Assembly (NCBI RefSeq): GCF_010119225.1
Contig: NZ_WNKF01000007.1
Location: 124,001 to 188,000 of the forward strand
DNA from: Cyclobacterium roseum
Lineage (GTDB): Bacteria; Bacteroidota; Bacteroidia; Cytophagales; Cyclobacteriaceae
Direction of reading: 5' to 3'
Length of the DNA: 64,000 bases
Each line of letters begins with the position of its first letter. Positions within the stretch are counted from its first letter, which is position 1. A program made the translations under genes and the position numbers. Shown piece by piece: positions 18,497 through 28,008 of the stretch. The notes beneath the pieces were generated by a model that saw only the letters and a program-made list of their open reading frames with translations, was not told the origin of the DNA and searched no databases.

Positions 18497-19105
18497 ATGA
18501 ATGCCAAAAAGGACGATACCGTCAAAGAACCGGATTTGGAATACACCAATTATTCCTATGCCGACTACCTGAACTGGCAGATGGAGGAAGTGGTCGAACT
18601 GATTAGGGGCAAAATCTTTAAAAAGGCGGCCGCTGCCCCAAAACGTAACCATCAGCATATTTCAATTAAGTTAGCTACTAAGCTCTATAACTTCCTCGAA
18701 GGCAAACCCTGTCAAGTTTACGATGCCCCATTTGATGTGCGTTTTCCTAAGGCCTCAAAAGAGGATGAAAAAATTCATGATGTGGTACAACCGGACATCT
18801 GTGTGATTTGCGATCCGGAAAAACTGGATGAGCGGGGCTGTATCGGGGCCCCCGACCTGATTGTAGAGATTCTTTCCCCCAGCAATAGCAAAACCGAGTT
18901 GAAGCATAAGTTCGAGCTTTATGAGTCCAACGGGGTTCGGGAATACTGGATCATCCATTCCGAAACGCAGGATTTGCTTATCTACAGCCTTATCGATGGA
19001 AAATATGTCCCTTCAATTTTGTTTACTTCAGGGCATGTGGTGGAATCCAAGGTGATCAAAGGGTTTGAACTGGATTTGGAGGAGTTTTTTGGGGATATTG
19101 AGTAG
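18497..19105 (+). CDS. Uma2-family (DUF820) endonuclease-like protein, copy 2
   Basis: A 202-residue paralog of the 15440 gene. The first 35 residues (EPDLEYTNYSYADYLNWQ) and everything from about residue 90 (VVQPDICVICD, then APDLIVEILSPSN and ELYESNGVREYWIIH) are nearly identical to copy 3, while residues about 45-85 differ clearly (NHQHISIKLATKLYNFL). The PD-(D/E)xK-like acidic residues are intact. Role unknown. The downstream flank carries the ATGTATTCGT motif also found after copy 1 and then runs into a SusD scrap. Confidence 0.9.
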   Translation: MNAKKDDTVKEPDLEYTNYSYADYLNWQMEEVVELIRGKIFKKAAAAPKRNHQHISIKLATKLYNFLEGKPCQVYDAPFDVRFPKASKEDEKIHDVVQPDICVICDPEKLDERGCIGAPDLIVEILSPSNSKTELKHKFELYESNGVREYWIIHSETQDLLIYSLIDGKYVPSILFTSGHVVESKVIKGFELDLEEFFGDIE

Positions 19106-19157
19106 TGTTTTAACCTCCCGGTAGAAATGTATTCGTCTGCGGGTTATCAAAAAAAGG

Positions 19158-19292
19158 GAATGAATCCAAATGTATAACCCTGTCTCAGGACCTACATTTA
19201 CTGTTGGCCGTGATGAATTACTACCCATCCCTCAATCAGAAATCGATGCGAATACGGAAGTTGAACTCACTCAGAATCCTAATTATTTTTAA
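19158..19292 (+). pseudogene. SusD 3' fragment
   Basis: The sequence encodes MYNPVSGPTFTVGRDELLPI and continues PQSEIDANTEVELTQNPNYF before a stop. It is an almost exact protein match to the C-terminus of the SusD at 2166-3800. Nothing upstream belongs to a SusD: the fragment follows directly on the tail of Uma2 copy 2. It is the end of a lost SusC/SusD locus, with its terminator still present at 19333-19367. Confidence 0.88.
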
Positions 19293-19332
19293 CAGGTCTT
19301 TAAAGTTCTTATACCCTATTATCGGTTGAGTA

Positions 19333-19367
19333 AAAAAAGCATCCGGATACTTCCGGGTGCTTTTTTT
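19333..19367 (+). terminator. Rho-independent terminator after SusD scrap
   Basis: An A-run, stem GCATCCGGA pairing with TCCGGGTGC around a four-base loop, and a run of seven T. It resembles the terminator of the intact SusD at 3839-3874, supporting a common origin of the two 3' ends. Confidence 0.85.
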
Positions 19368-19612
19368 CATTTACTGGTCTGTTGGTAAGGTTTGGGCGGA
19401 CTATTTTTTGATTTGAAAGGGAATGAAACCTTCTCTAAAGAACCAAAGAGTATGATTTCCGGACAATAAAATAAAGTATTTTGACTGAAGTTAATCAGAT
19501 TCGTTACGAATAAATAGCTTTTGTCTTGATGTCAGTACAAAAATCGGCTCAAAAAATACTAAATTGGATTTTAAATTAGCTATTGAAGTAATACCTAAAT
19601 CAATATAATATA

Positions 19613-20965
19613 ATGAATACAACAAGAAGAACATTTCTAAAATCAGCTTCAACAGCTGGTTTAGGAGCATTTTTTATTCCTAATTTTATTGAACGTCCAC
19701 CAAGTATGAAATTGCGTTTTGCAATGATTGGTGTAGGAGCCAGAGGTCGTGCCAGTTGGAGCCAGGTTGCCGTAGAGGATATTGTGGCCATGTGCGATGT
19801 TGACGACAGAATGACCGAAAATGCATACAAAACGGTACCTAATGCTAAAAAGTACAAAGATTTCAGGCTGATGTTCGACGAAATGGCCAACGAAATTGAT
19901 GCCGTTATGATTGCTACGCCTGACCACACCCATTTCCCAGCGGCAATGGCTGCCATGCAACTTGGGAAACATGTATTGGTTGAAAAACCGCTAGTGCATA
20001 ATATTTGGCAATGCCGCACCATGAAAAAAGCAGCGAAGCATTATGGTATCGTATCGCAAATGGCAAATCAGGGACATACAACCCATGGAATTAGATTGGT
20101 AAAAGAATGGTATGATGCAGGTGTTCTTGGGGATGTAAAAGAAGTAATTAGATGGGGAGGCCCGGCAACATTTAGCCCGGATGGATATTTCTCGAAGCCT
20201 GAAGATTTTCCATTTCCTGTACATGAAGTACCTAAGGGTTTAGATTGGGATTTATGGAAAGGTCCCGCAGCTGATCGTCCTTTTAATAATGAATATGCAC
20301 CCAAATCATGGAGAACCTTCTACGATTTCGGTAGCGGAGCAATGGCCGACTGGTGTTGTCATACCTTAGACGCTCCTTTTTGGGCATTGGATCTTGGAAT
20401 GCCACATACCGTAGACGCCGTGGTACCAAATCCTGAAGTTCCTGATCATAGTATGATTGCAAAGGAATCAACGATAACATGGCAATTTGGAGCTCGTGGT
20501 AATAAACCACCTGTTACTATGAAATGGATTGAAGGCATGGGCAAACCCGAATTAAAGGAGGAGTATGGGCTCGAAGAAATGCCGGATAATGGGATGATTA
20601 TGATTGGTTCGAAGAAGACACTTTATCATGGTGGTCGTCCAAACAATCCCAGGTTACTTGTCCCTGAAGAAGAATGGATCGATTTCCAAAAGAATAAACC
20701 AGCAGAAACCATTCCGAGAGTGGAAGAAGAAAAACCAGTACAAGAATGGGTGGCTGCCATTAAAAACGACACCTTGCCGGGCTCAAACTTCGATTATGGT
20801 GCAGACTTAACAGAAATGGGACTTGTTGGTGTACTCGCTCAACGTTTTGGGGGAACTATTAACTACGACGAAAAAAACATGAAGGCCGTTGGTCGTCCAG
20901 AGTTAGACGCATACATTAAGGAACCTGTTCGTGAAGGATGGTCTTACGGAGAAGACCTTTGGTAG
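19613..20965 (+). CDS. Gfo/Idh/MocA-family oxidoreductase, Tat-exported
   Basis: A 450-residue NAD(P)-dependent sugar oxidoreductase. It starts with a twin-arginine signal (TTRRTFLKSASTAG), so it is likely folded with cofactor and sent to the periplasm. The Rossmann fold begins with MIGVGARGR (about 38-46). The Gfo/Idh lysine motif is VEKPLVHN (about 125). The C-terminal alpha/beta domain covers about 150-420 with the conserved DWCCHTLDAPFW. Family members oxidise or transfer hydride on sugars, some at C3 of glycosides. Neighbours give no operon: a 320-bp gap upstream and a Uma2 gene 24 bp downstream. Confidence 0.93.
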   Translation: MNTTRRTFLKSASTAGLGAFFIPNFIERPPSMKLRFAMIGVGARGRASWSQVAVEDIVAMCDVDDRMTENAYKTVPNAKKYKDFRLMFDEMANEIDAVMIATPDHTHFPAAMAAMQLGKHVLVEKPLVHNIWQCRTMKKAAKHYGIVSQMANQGHTTHGIRLVKEWYDAGVLGDVKEVIRWGGPATFSPDGYFSKPEDFPFPVHEVPKGLDWDLWKGPAADRPFNNEYAPKSWRTFYDFGSGAMADWCCHTLDAPFWALDLGMPHTVDAVVPNPEVPDHSMIAKESTITWQFGARGNKPPVTMKWIEGMGKPELKEEYGLEEMPDNGMIMIGSKKTLYHGGRPNNPRLLVPEEEWIDFQKNKPAETIPRVEEEKPVQEWVAAIKNDTLPGSNFDYGADLTEMGLVGVLAQRFGGTINYDEKNMKAVGRPELDAYIKEPVREGWSYGEDLW

Positions 20966-20989
20966 AATAGGCCACAGTATATTTAAACC

Positions 20990-21598
20990 ATGGATAACAA
21001 AAAACCTGATGCAGTCGATGAACCGGATTTGGAATACACCAATTATTCCTATGCCGACTACCTGACCTGGCAGATGGAGGAAGTGGTGGAACTGATCAAG
21101 GGAAAAATTTTTAAAAGAGCAGCGGTTGCGCCGAGACGTATCCATCAGCGTATTTCGGCTAAACTTTTGGCGAGGCTATATGTTTTTTTAGAGGACAAGT
21201 CCTGTCAAGTTTACGATGCCCCCTTTGATGTACGTTTTCCAAAGTTCTCAAAAGAGGATGAAAAAATTCACGATGTGGTACAACCGGACATCTGTGTGAT
21301 TTGCGATACCGAAAAACTGGATGAGCGGGGCTGCATCGGAGCCCCGGACCTGATTGTAGAGATTCTTTCCCCCAGCAATAGCAAAACCGAGTTGAAGCAT
21401 AAGTTCGAGCTTTATGAGTCCAACGGGGTTCGGGAATACTGGATCATCCATTCCGAAACCCAGGATTTGCTTATCTACAGCCTTATCGATGGAAAATATG
21501 TTCCGTCAATTTTGTTTACTTCAGGCCATGTGGTGGAATCCAAGGTGATCAAGGGATTTAAACTGGATTTGGAAGCGTTTTTTGGAGATATCGAATAG
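20990..21598 (+). CDS. Uma2-family (DUF820) endonuclease-like protein, copy 3
   Basis: A 202-residue paralog. From about residue 90 to the end it is almost identical to copy 2 at DNA level, while the centre (RIHQRISAKLLARLYVFLED) is distinct. The core acidic motif APDLIVEILSP and the GVREYWIIH segment are intact. It sits only 24 bp after the oxidoreductase stop and may be transcribed with it. No partner gene suggests its role. Confidence 0.9.
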   Translation: MDNKKPDAVDEPDLEYTNYSYADYLTWQMEEVVELIKGKIFKRAAVAPRRIHQRISAKLLARLYVFLEDKSCQVYDAPFDVRFPKFSKEDEKIHDVVQPDICVICDTEKLDERGCIGAPDLIVEILSPSNSKTELKHKFELYESNGVREYWIIHSETQDLLIYSLIDGKYVPSILFTSGHVVESKVIKGFKLDLEAFFGDIE

Positions 21599-21842
21599 TT
21601 TTTAAAACCAATGCCTAATTGGCTTAAGCCAAACTTGTGGATCTGGCGGAAGTTATTGACCAATTTACCAATGATAAACATACGGGCATATGACCAGGGA
21701 TAAGCTGACACCCAACCAGAAATCCAACTGGTTTTGGGTACTTATGGAGCGTAATCCAATAGATAAATGAATCCTCTATTGATTCTTGCACCATAAACAT
21801 TTAGTATTGAATTTCAGCCACCAAGATAATGCGATTTTAATT

Positions 21843-23327
21843 ATGAATAATTTTAAGAAAATGAAGAAATCGATTTTGAAATCCTATTTGATATTTATTT
21901 TCACCCCAATATTTTTAGTTATCAGCCATTCGCTTTATGCACAGGACCTAATTCGTGGCGATTATTGGAAACAACAGGTAATAGACGATGTACTAGAACC
22001 CTGGACTAAATTTGCCAGGGATAAGGAATTTGGATCGTTCCATACCCTTCTCGATAAAGATTGGAAAGTAGGGGTAAAGCAGGAGAAATATCCGGGAATG
22101 ATTGCCCGGCATCTTTTTTCTTACGCAGTGGGCTACCATTTGACAGGAGATGATAATTACCTCGAGCTGGCTCAGGAAACCTTTGATTATTTAATCAAAA
22201 ACGGCTGGGATCATCAATACGGCGGCTGGTTCCATGAATTGGATCGCTCAGGGAATCCCGTTTCTATGGACAAGGATATGTTTATGCACGCCTATGCTAT
22301 TACTGGACTGGCCATGTATTATATCGTAACCCGGAATGAGGAGGTGAAAAACTACCTGGACAAAAGCATCGACATTATGGAAAATCAAGCCTGGGATCCT
22401 GAAAATGGCGGTGGGTATTTCCGTCGATTAGATCGAGACTTCCGCATCCAAAACCCGGATAAGGTTTTTTCTCCCCAATTGGCACCTGTTTCGGGTTATT
22501 TGCTCTATTTATATGCCGCTACACGGGAGGGAAAATACCTACAGAAAAGTGAACAACTACTGGAGATAACCCTGGCCCGCATGAAAGACAGGAAAAGCGG
22601 TTGGATTATGGAGGGCTTCGACCGGAACTGGAATTCCCTGGAACAAATGAACGAAATGATGAATACAGGCCATAATGTGGAAGTGGCCTGGATGCTTATG
22701 CGGCTTTATGCGATTACCGGTAAAGAAAACTATAAGGAGGAGGCCTTAAGATTGAATGAGCAACTTATAAGATACGCTTTTGACAAAGAAACCGGGATTT
22801 GGTTCCATAAACTCCGGGTTGACCATCCGGAACAGCATAGTGAGGATAGCCCCTGGTGGGTGCAAGCCTATGGCAATATGTTTCAGCTTTACCTTTACGC
22901 CCTTTCTGGCGAGGAAGAATCTTTGAGTAATTTTAAAAGGGGAGCTACTTTCTGGAACAATAACTTTATTGATAAACAAAAAGGTGGGACCTATTTGAGT
23001 GTGGATAAACAAGGTAATTTTATCAACAGCAGTAAAGGGGTGGTGACAAAAACTTCCTATCATGCTGTAGAAAACGGATTCTTGAACATGCTCTACCTGG
23101 ATTATTGGGTAAATGAGCAGCCTGTTACCCTGTTTTATCACATCAATTCAGTGACTACTGAAAAGCTGTTCCCCTTGTTATTGGAGGATCTCAATTACGA
23201 TATAAAAAAAGTACGGATAGACGGGAGGGGCTGGAAGAAGATTGATCAAGATAGTGGTGCTATAGGTTTACCAAAAAGAAGCAAATATAAGATGGAAGTG
23301 GTTTTGCAAAAAAAACAGCCTCACTAA
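21843..23327 (+). CDS. N-acylglucosamine 2-epimerase (AGE)/cellobiose-epimerase family enzyme, secreted
   Basis: A protein of 494 residues from the ATG at 21843; a second ATG at 21861 is equally possible. The long frame from a TTG at 21786 is unlikely because it puts polar residues before the signal sequence. The signal ends near LYAQD. The (alpha/alpha)6 barrel has family motifs (PGMIARHLFSYAVGYHLTG, GGWFHELDRSGNP, MNTGHNVEVAWMLMRL), including the His residues used in ring opening and epimerisation of GlcNAc-, mannose- or cellobiose-type sugars. A beta-rich tail of about 60 residues follows the barrel. The stop codon overlaps that of the convergent cupin gene (CTAA). Confidence 0.88.
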   Translation: MNNFKKMKKSILKSYLIFIFTPIFLVISHSLYAQDLIRGDYWKQQVIDDVLEPWTKFARDKEFGSFHTLLDKDWKVGVKQEKYPGMIARHLFSYAVGYHLTGDDNYLELAQETFDYLIKNGWDHQYGGWFHELDRSGNPVSMDKDMFMHAYAITGLAMYYIVTRNEEVKNYLDKSIDIMENQAWDPENGGGYFRRLDRDFRIQNPDKVFSPQLAPVSGYLLYLYAATREGKYLQKSEQLLEITLARMKDRKSGWIMEGFDRNWNSLEQMNEMMNTGHNVEVAWMLMRLYAITGKENYKEEALRLNEQLIRYAFDKETGIWFHKLRVDHPEQHSEDSPWWVQAYGNMFQLYLYALSGEEESLSNFKRGATFWNNNFIDKQKGGTYLSVDKQGNFINSSKGVVTKTSYHAVENGFLNMLYLDYWVNEQPVTLFYHINSVTTEKLFPLLLEDLNYDIKKVRIDGRGWKKIDQDSGAIGLPKRSKYKMEVVLQKKQPH

Positions 23328-23827
23328 CCCCAAATCTTTATCAATCCCTTGTCTTTTCCCAGCAGGGGATCGGCTTCTGGTAAAGGGACTTGCGCAATGT
23401 TTTGATCCGCTTTTGGCCGTTCTCCCTTTTCTCCTTTTAGCAGGTCCGGACTCCTGCCATTGGGATAGGCACCCACTACCGTAAATTGATTGTCGTGACT
23501 TAGGCACTTATGGCCCACACCCGCAGGAATGATGATGACATCTCCCGGTTTCACCTTCACCTTTTCACCTTTTTCTCCGCCCAGCAGAATGAGAGCCTGT
23601 CCACTATAGACTCCCAATACTTCGTGTGTATTGCTGTGGTAGTGGTGAAAATCATATACGCCCCATCGCCAGCTGTTGGTCCAATTGTTGGAAGCAAATG
23701 TTTCTTCCAGCCACCTTGCCGCTTGTTCTCCCTTTTCTTCTAACATATTCTGATAGAGTAAAAGGGGGAGCACGCTGTTGGGGATAACACCGTCGTCTTG
23801 GAAATATAGTTTTTTTGGCGGAAACAA
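23324..23827 (-). CDS. Cupin-domain protein, YjlB-like
   Basis: A 167-residue single-cupin protein. Motif 1 is HHYHSNTHEVLGVYSGQAL (His/His/Glu-type metal ligands) about residues 62-80, and motif 2 is KPGDVIIIPAGVGHKCL about 93-109. The rest matches the YjlB-like small cupin group, whose reaction is not established. It is convergent with the epimerase gene and shares four bases with it at the stops, so the pair cannot have strong separate terminators. A sugar-isomerase or metal-binding role would fit the neighbourhood but is inference. Confidence 0.82.
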   Translation of the reverse strand: MFPPKKLYFQDDGVIPNSVLPLLLYQNMLEEKGEQAARWLEETFASNNWTNSWRWGVYDFHHYHSNTHEVLGVYSGQALILLGGEKGEKVKVKPGDVIIIPAGVGHKCLSHDNQFTVVGAYPNGRSPDLLKGEKGERPKADQNIAQVPLPEADPLLGKDKGLIKIWG

Positions 23828-24186
23828 AGCTTAATTGTTTTAATGAAGGAAAGTATAATTTAGGGCTTTAGGTACTTTTTTACAAATTCAATGCCAGTGA
23901 AAATGCATTTGAGCCTGTTTATAAAAAATTTGGGGTATTTGGTTGTTAACCCGTTGGGCGATCTTTCCTGGAATTGCTGGAACACAAAATTAATCTCGTT
24001 AATGGCGACTTTTTTCTACGTAATTTGTAACTTTCACTAGTGCAATTAATGCGATAATTTGCCAATAGCAAGTCCGAAGAATATCCTGGAAGAGCCCGAG
24101 TGCTTTTTTATGGGAAGGGTATTTGGCTATTGTCTTACTATCTGGAGAAAAAAGATACGTACCTACTGTTTGTTAAAAAAACCTGA
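23828..24186. other. 359-bp gene-free region
   Basis: This lies between the divergent cupin and PQQ-dehydrogenase genes. It is AT-rich and must hold both promoters. A short frame around 23940-24040 reads PLGDLSWNCWNTKLISLMAT and may be a decayed coding scrap; no RNA gene or clear operator was seen. Confidence 0.5.
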
Positions 24187-26379
24187 ATGAGAAAACTCCA
24201 CCCAAAAAGCCTGACCTTACCTTTTCTTCTTTGCTACCTGTTTTTACTCGCCTGTTCCCCAAAGGAATCAGAAAAATCAACGCATACCCAACAGGCCAAC
24301 CGCCTCAACAACCACCAGGATTGGGGCATTTACAGGGGCCATTCCTCGGGGATCCAATATTCCGAACTGGACCAAGTGCATGCCGGAAATGTGCAGCAAC
24401 TGGAAAAAGCCTGGGAATACCAGCACGGCAATCCCGTGGGACCGGGCATGTATGCCAATCCCATCATTATAGACGGTCTGCTTTATTTCACCACGCCGGA
24501 AGTAAATGCCGTCGCATTGGATGCCACCACCGGGGAGGAAGTGTGGGTGTTTCGCCCGGATACCTACCGAAACGACGAACGCCCCTTTCGAGGTAGAAAT
24601 AGAGGTCTTACCTACTGGGAAGACGAAAAGGGAGAAAATAAACGCATCCTGAACTTCGTAAAAGACCGGGTCTATGCCATTGATGCCCGTACCGGTACCC
24701 TGATCACTTCCTTTGGCGAAAATGGCTGGATCGATTTGCGCCAAAACCTTCCCCAGGACCCGGAGCAGGTTGATTTTGAAGCGACTACTCAAGGAATGGT
24801 CTATAAGGATATCCTCATTATCGGGGGAAGGACTCCTGAAGGCTCACCTTCCACCCCCGGAGACGTGAGGGGCTACGATGCACTTACCGGGGAATTCAAA
24901 TGGATCTTTCATACCATTCCCCAACCGGGAGAGCTTGGCTACGATACCTGGGAATTTGAAGACGGAGTGAGCTACGGGGGTACCAATCCCTGGGGTGGAT
25001 TGACCGTGGATGAGGAAAGGGGCTGGGTTTTCCTGGCCACCGGTTCCCCCGCACCGGATTTTATCTACGGGGGCATGCGCAAGGGAGAAAACCTTTTTGC
25101 CAATTGCGTGATCGCCCTGGATGCCAACACGGGAAAGCGTATCTGGCATTACCAAACCCTGCGTCACGACATCTGGGATTACGACTTGCCTCCGGCCCCC
25201 ATCTTGGCCAGCGTCACTGCAAATGGTACGGCCCGGGACATCGTGGTGCAACTGACCAAACAGGGATTTACCTTTGTTCTGGACCGGGATACGGGCGAAC
25301 CGGTATTTCCGGTAGTTGATCTGCCCGTTCCTCCCTCGAAAGTGCCGGGAGAAGAAGCCTGGCCCACCCAACCCTTTCCGCTAAAACCACCCCCACTCAA
25401 CCGGACCAGCCTGCGGGAAGCGGACCTGAGTAACATTACTCCTGAAACCCGGGATTTCGTACTCAACATCTTTCGGCAGCACGAAACCGGCCCGTTGTAT
25501 ACCCCGGCCTCCCGGGCAGGGGTAATCACCATGCCCGGTCATCAGGGCGGTGCCGAATGGGGTGGAGCGGCTTTTGATCCGGCCACCAATGTCCTTTACG
25601 TGAATATTAACGAGGCGCCCACTATCCATAGCTTGGTGCCGGTGGGTGCAGATCTGGATACCGCTTCGGCCTCCCCGCTTCAACGGGGAAAAGCCCTGTA
25701 CAATATTTCCTGTACTGCCTGTCATGGGATCGACAAAGTCGGCAATCCTCCCTTGTACCCGCCCCTTCAAAACCTGCAGATCAGCGGAGATTCTATCAAA
25801 TCCGTACTGAGCTATGGCCGGGGCATGATGCCAGCTTTTGCCCAGTTTACAGATAGGCAGCTGGATGATTTGCTGGTTTACCTGGAAAGCAGTCCCGGGC
25901 AGCCGGAGGAAGACCAGACCGCAGACTCCGGTTCCAACCCGACTAAAGCACCTCGCTACGCCAATGTAGCCCCCTTCTTTGTGGACCAGAATGGCTATCC
26001 CGCCATCGCTCCACCCTGGGGAACCCTCAACGCCGTGGACCTGGATAAAGGGGAAATCCTGTGGAAGGTCCCGCTGGGGGAATACCCCGAATTGGTGGCC
26101 AAAGGCATTCGAAACACCGGGGCCAAAAGTTTCGGCGGTCCGGTGGCGACGGCCGGAAACCTGATATTCATCGCCGGAACGCCCGATGAAAAGATCCGGG
26201 CCTTTGATACCTTTTCCGGGCAGGTACTGTGGGAATACCAACTCCCGGCAGGAGGTTACGCCACCCCCAGCGTGTACCAGGTAGAGGGAAAACAGTACCT
26301 GGTCATTACTGCCGGCGGGGGAGGGAAAAACGGCACCCCTCACGGAGATTCGGTCATTGCCTTTGCCCTGCCCGATTGA
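24187..26379 (+). CDS. PQQ-dependent dehydrogenase with embedded cytochrome c domain
   Basis: A 730-residue periplasmic lipoprotein quinoprotein (lipobox LLACSPK, Cys about 23). The eight-bladed propeller shows repeated W-docking motifs such as ALDATTGEEVWVF, ALDANTGKRIWHYQ and AFDTFSGQVLWEYQLPAGGYATP. An insertion at about 495-575 carries a haem-c motif, CTACHG (Cys about 509), so electrons can pass from PQQ to an internal haem. Family members oxidise sugars or alcohols. Downstream by 44 bp is the DUF1080-DUF6807 gene, probably co-transcribed. Base composition is visibly GC-richer than the SusC/SusD loci. Confidence 0.93.
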   Translation: MRKLHPKSLTLPFLLCYLFLLACSPKESEKSTHTQQANRLNNHQDWGIYRGHSSGIQYSELDQVHAGNVQQLEKAWEYQHGNPVGPGMYANPIIIDGLLYFTTPEVNAVALDATTGEEVWVFRPDTYRNDERPFRGRNRGLTYWEDEKGENKRILNFVKDRVYAIDARTGTLITSFGENGWIDLRQNLPQDPEQVDFEATTQGMVYKDILIIGGRTPEGSPSTPGDVRGYDALTGEFKWIFHTIPQPGELGYDTWEFEDGVSYGGTNPWGGLTVDEERGWVFLATGSPAPDFIYGGMRKGENLFANCVIALDANTGKRIWHYQTLRHDIWDYDLPPAPILASVTANGTARDIVVQLTKQGFTFVLDRDTGEPVFPVVDLPVPPSKVPGEEAWPTQPFPLKPPPLNRTSLREADLSNITPETRDFVLNIFRQHETGPLYTPASRAGVITMPGHQGGAEWGGAAFDPATNVLYVNINEAPTIHSLVPVGADLDTASASPLQRGKALYNISCTACHGIDKVGNPPLYPPLQNLQISGDSIKSVLSYGRGMMPAFAQFTDRQLDDLLVYLESSPGQPEEDQTADSGSNPTKAPRYANVAPFFVDQNGYPAIAPPWGTLNAVDLDKGEILWKVPLGEYPELVAKGIRNTGAKSFGGPVATAGNLIFIAGTPDEKIRAFDTFSGQVLWEYQLPAGGYATPSVYQVEGKQYLVITAGGGGKNGTPHGDSVIAFALPD

Positions 26380-26423
26380 TGGCCTTATGCTTTTAAAACG
26401 ATAACGAACCCAAAATACTGATC

Positions 26424-28007
26424 ATGACACAACGTAATACTTTCTTTTTGCTGCTTCTGTTCGCAACAAGCCTGGCTCCATTTGCCTTGTTGGCTCAGGA
26501 ACCGGTCTGGCAATCCCTTTTCAACGGCAAGGACCTTAGCGGTTGGACCGAATTAAACGGAGCCCATACCTGGGAAGTAAAAGAGGGGATGATCGTTGGG
26601 AGCACCGTTCCCGGACAGCCCAATGGATTTTTGTGCACCAAGCAGGAATTTGGTGATTTTGTGCTCGAGCTGGAGGTATCGGTGGATACGCTGATGAACA
26701 ATTCGGGCATTCAATTTCGATCTCAGAGTTATCCCGAATACAAAAACGGCCGGGTGCACGGCTATCAGATGGAAGTGGATCCCAAGCCCCAGCAGTGGAG
26801 CGGGGCCATCTACGAAGAGGGAGCCGATCGGGGCTGGATTTACCCGCCGGAAAAAATGGGCCCGGAAGCAAAAGCAGCTTTCAAACGGGACGATAAATCC
26901 GGGTACCAATGGAACCATTACCGCATAGAAGCGGTCGGCCCGATACTTCGAACCTGGGTAAATGGCGTTCCCGTAGCCCATCTGGAGGACGACCGCTACC
27001 TCCGGGGCTTTATCGGTCTGCAGTTGCATGCCAACAACGAAAACGATCCGCAAGGAAGTTTTTCCATCCGGTTTCGCAACATCCGCATACAGCAGGGAAG
27101 CCTGGAGCTTACCTCAATGGAAGACCGGGTGCCGGTGGTCAGTTTGCTACCTTCCTCCGGGGCTACCCGGGCCGAGACCCTCCTTTCCCTTCGTATTGAA
27201 CAGGATCGGCAAACAGGTCGGATAGCCGTCCACGCGGAAGACAAAACAGCACCCATCCTGATCCAAGGTGCAAAACCGGACGAACGGCCTTACCTACATC
27301 CCATACTTGCGCCAGATGGAAAGGGGGAGTTGACCGAATACCGTCCGGCCCACCATCCCCACCAAACGGGCATTTACTGGGGCTTAAAGCGGGTAAATGA
27401 GCGCGATTATTTTATGAACTGGAACCGGGATTATTGGCGAAGGGTATCGGCAGACGTTCTTAAGGACGATGGGGAAAGGGTTCGTTGGCAGACCGTGTAC
27501 GAGATGCTGGACGAGGAAGGAAACGTACTGATGGTAGAAACCCAATCCTGGTCGCTGCAGGCGTTTGCTGACCGTTATGTCCTGGACCTGGAATGGCAGG
27601 GAGAGGCCAAAATGGATGTGGTAATGGGCAAATTCTATGTGGGCGGTCTTTTTGTTCGCATGCCCTGGGTGCCCGAGACCATTGGTGAGATCCTGAGTGC
27701 TTCCGGACAGGAGGGCATGGAACTGGAAGGTCAGCGGGCCATTTGGAGCGATATTGGGATCAAGCTCGACGGGCGGGAAGATTTTGCCCGGATGGCGATT
27801 TTGGATCATCCGGACAATGCCGCCTTCCCCACACCCTGGCGGGTAGACAGCCAAATGGGCCTGGGTCCTTCCCGGCAAATACTGGGTGACTGGGGCCTGG
27901 CTGCCGGAGAGTCGGAAACCATCCGGTACCGCCTGCTGATGTATACCGGTGCCGAGGACAAGGCCCTAAAGGCGGAAGTCTGGAAGGAATTTTTTGAAGA
28001 GGAATAG
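26424..28007 (+). CDS. DUF1080 (3-keto-disaccharide hydrolase-like) fused to DUF6807 (PmoA-like)
   Basis: A 527-residue exported protein (signal to about ALLAQ). Residues about 27-225 are a DUF1080 beta-sandwich: WQSLFNGKDLSGWTELNG, SGIQFRSQSYP, GYQMEVDPKP, GFIGLQLHANN. Residues about 235-525 are a DUF6807 domain (RPYLHPILAPDGKGELTEYR, HPHQTGIYWGLKRVN). DUF1080 proteins are known to cleave or bind 3-keto-glycosides; DUF6807 is annotated PmoA-like without a proven reaction. The fusion places both functions in one periplasmic protein, next to a PQQ dehydrogenase that might supply oxidised sugars (inference). Confidence 0.9.
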   Translation: MTQRNTFFLLLLFATSLAPFALLAQEPVWQSLFNGKDLSGWTELNGAHTWEVKEGMIVGSTVPGQPNGFLCTKQEFGDFVLELEVSVDTLMNNSGIQFRSQSYPEYKNGRVHGYQMEVDPKPQQWSGAIYEEGADRGWIYPPEKMGPEAKAAFKRDDKSGYQWNHYRIEAVGPILRTWVNGVPVAHLEDDRYLRGFIGLQLHANNENDPQGSFSIRFRNIRIQQGSLELTSMEDRVPVVSLLPSSGATRAETLLSLRIEQDRQTGRIAVHAEDKTAPILIQGAKPDERPYLHPILAPDGKGELTEYRPAHHPHQTGIYWGLKRVNERDYFMNWNRDYWRRVSADVLKDDGERVRWQTVYEMLDEEGNVLMVETQSWSLQAFADRYVLDLEWQGEAKMDVVMGKFYVGGLFVRMPWVPETIGEILSASGQEGMELEGQRAIWSDIGIKLDGREDFARMAILDHPDNAAFPTPWRVDSQMGLGPSRQILGDWGLAAGESETIRYRLLMYTGAEDKALKAEVWKEFFEEE

Positions 28008-28008
28008 T

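Noticed and set aside
15440-21598. Diversity-generating retroelement acting on the Uma2 centre
   Set aside because: No reverse transcriptase or template repeat is seen, and the variation is not adenine-specific.
23828-24186. tRNA or other RNA gene in the gap
   Set aside because: No T-arm consensus, cloverleaf pairing or other recognisable RNA signature was found.
25381-26343. Minus-strand ORF (320 codons) within the PQQ dehydrogenase gene
   Set aside because: Shadow of a gene with clear propeller and haem motifs; the translation is Gly/His/Arg rich and patternless.
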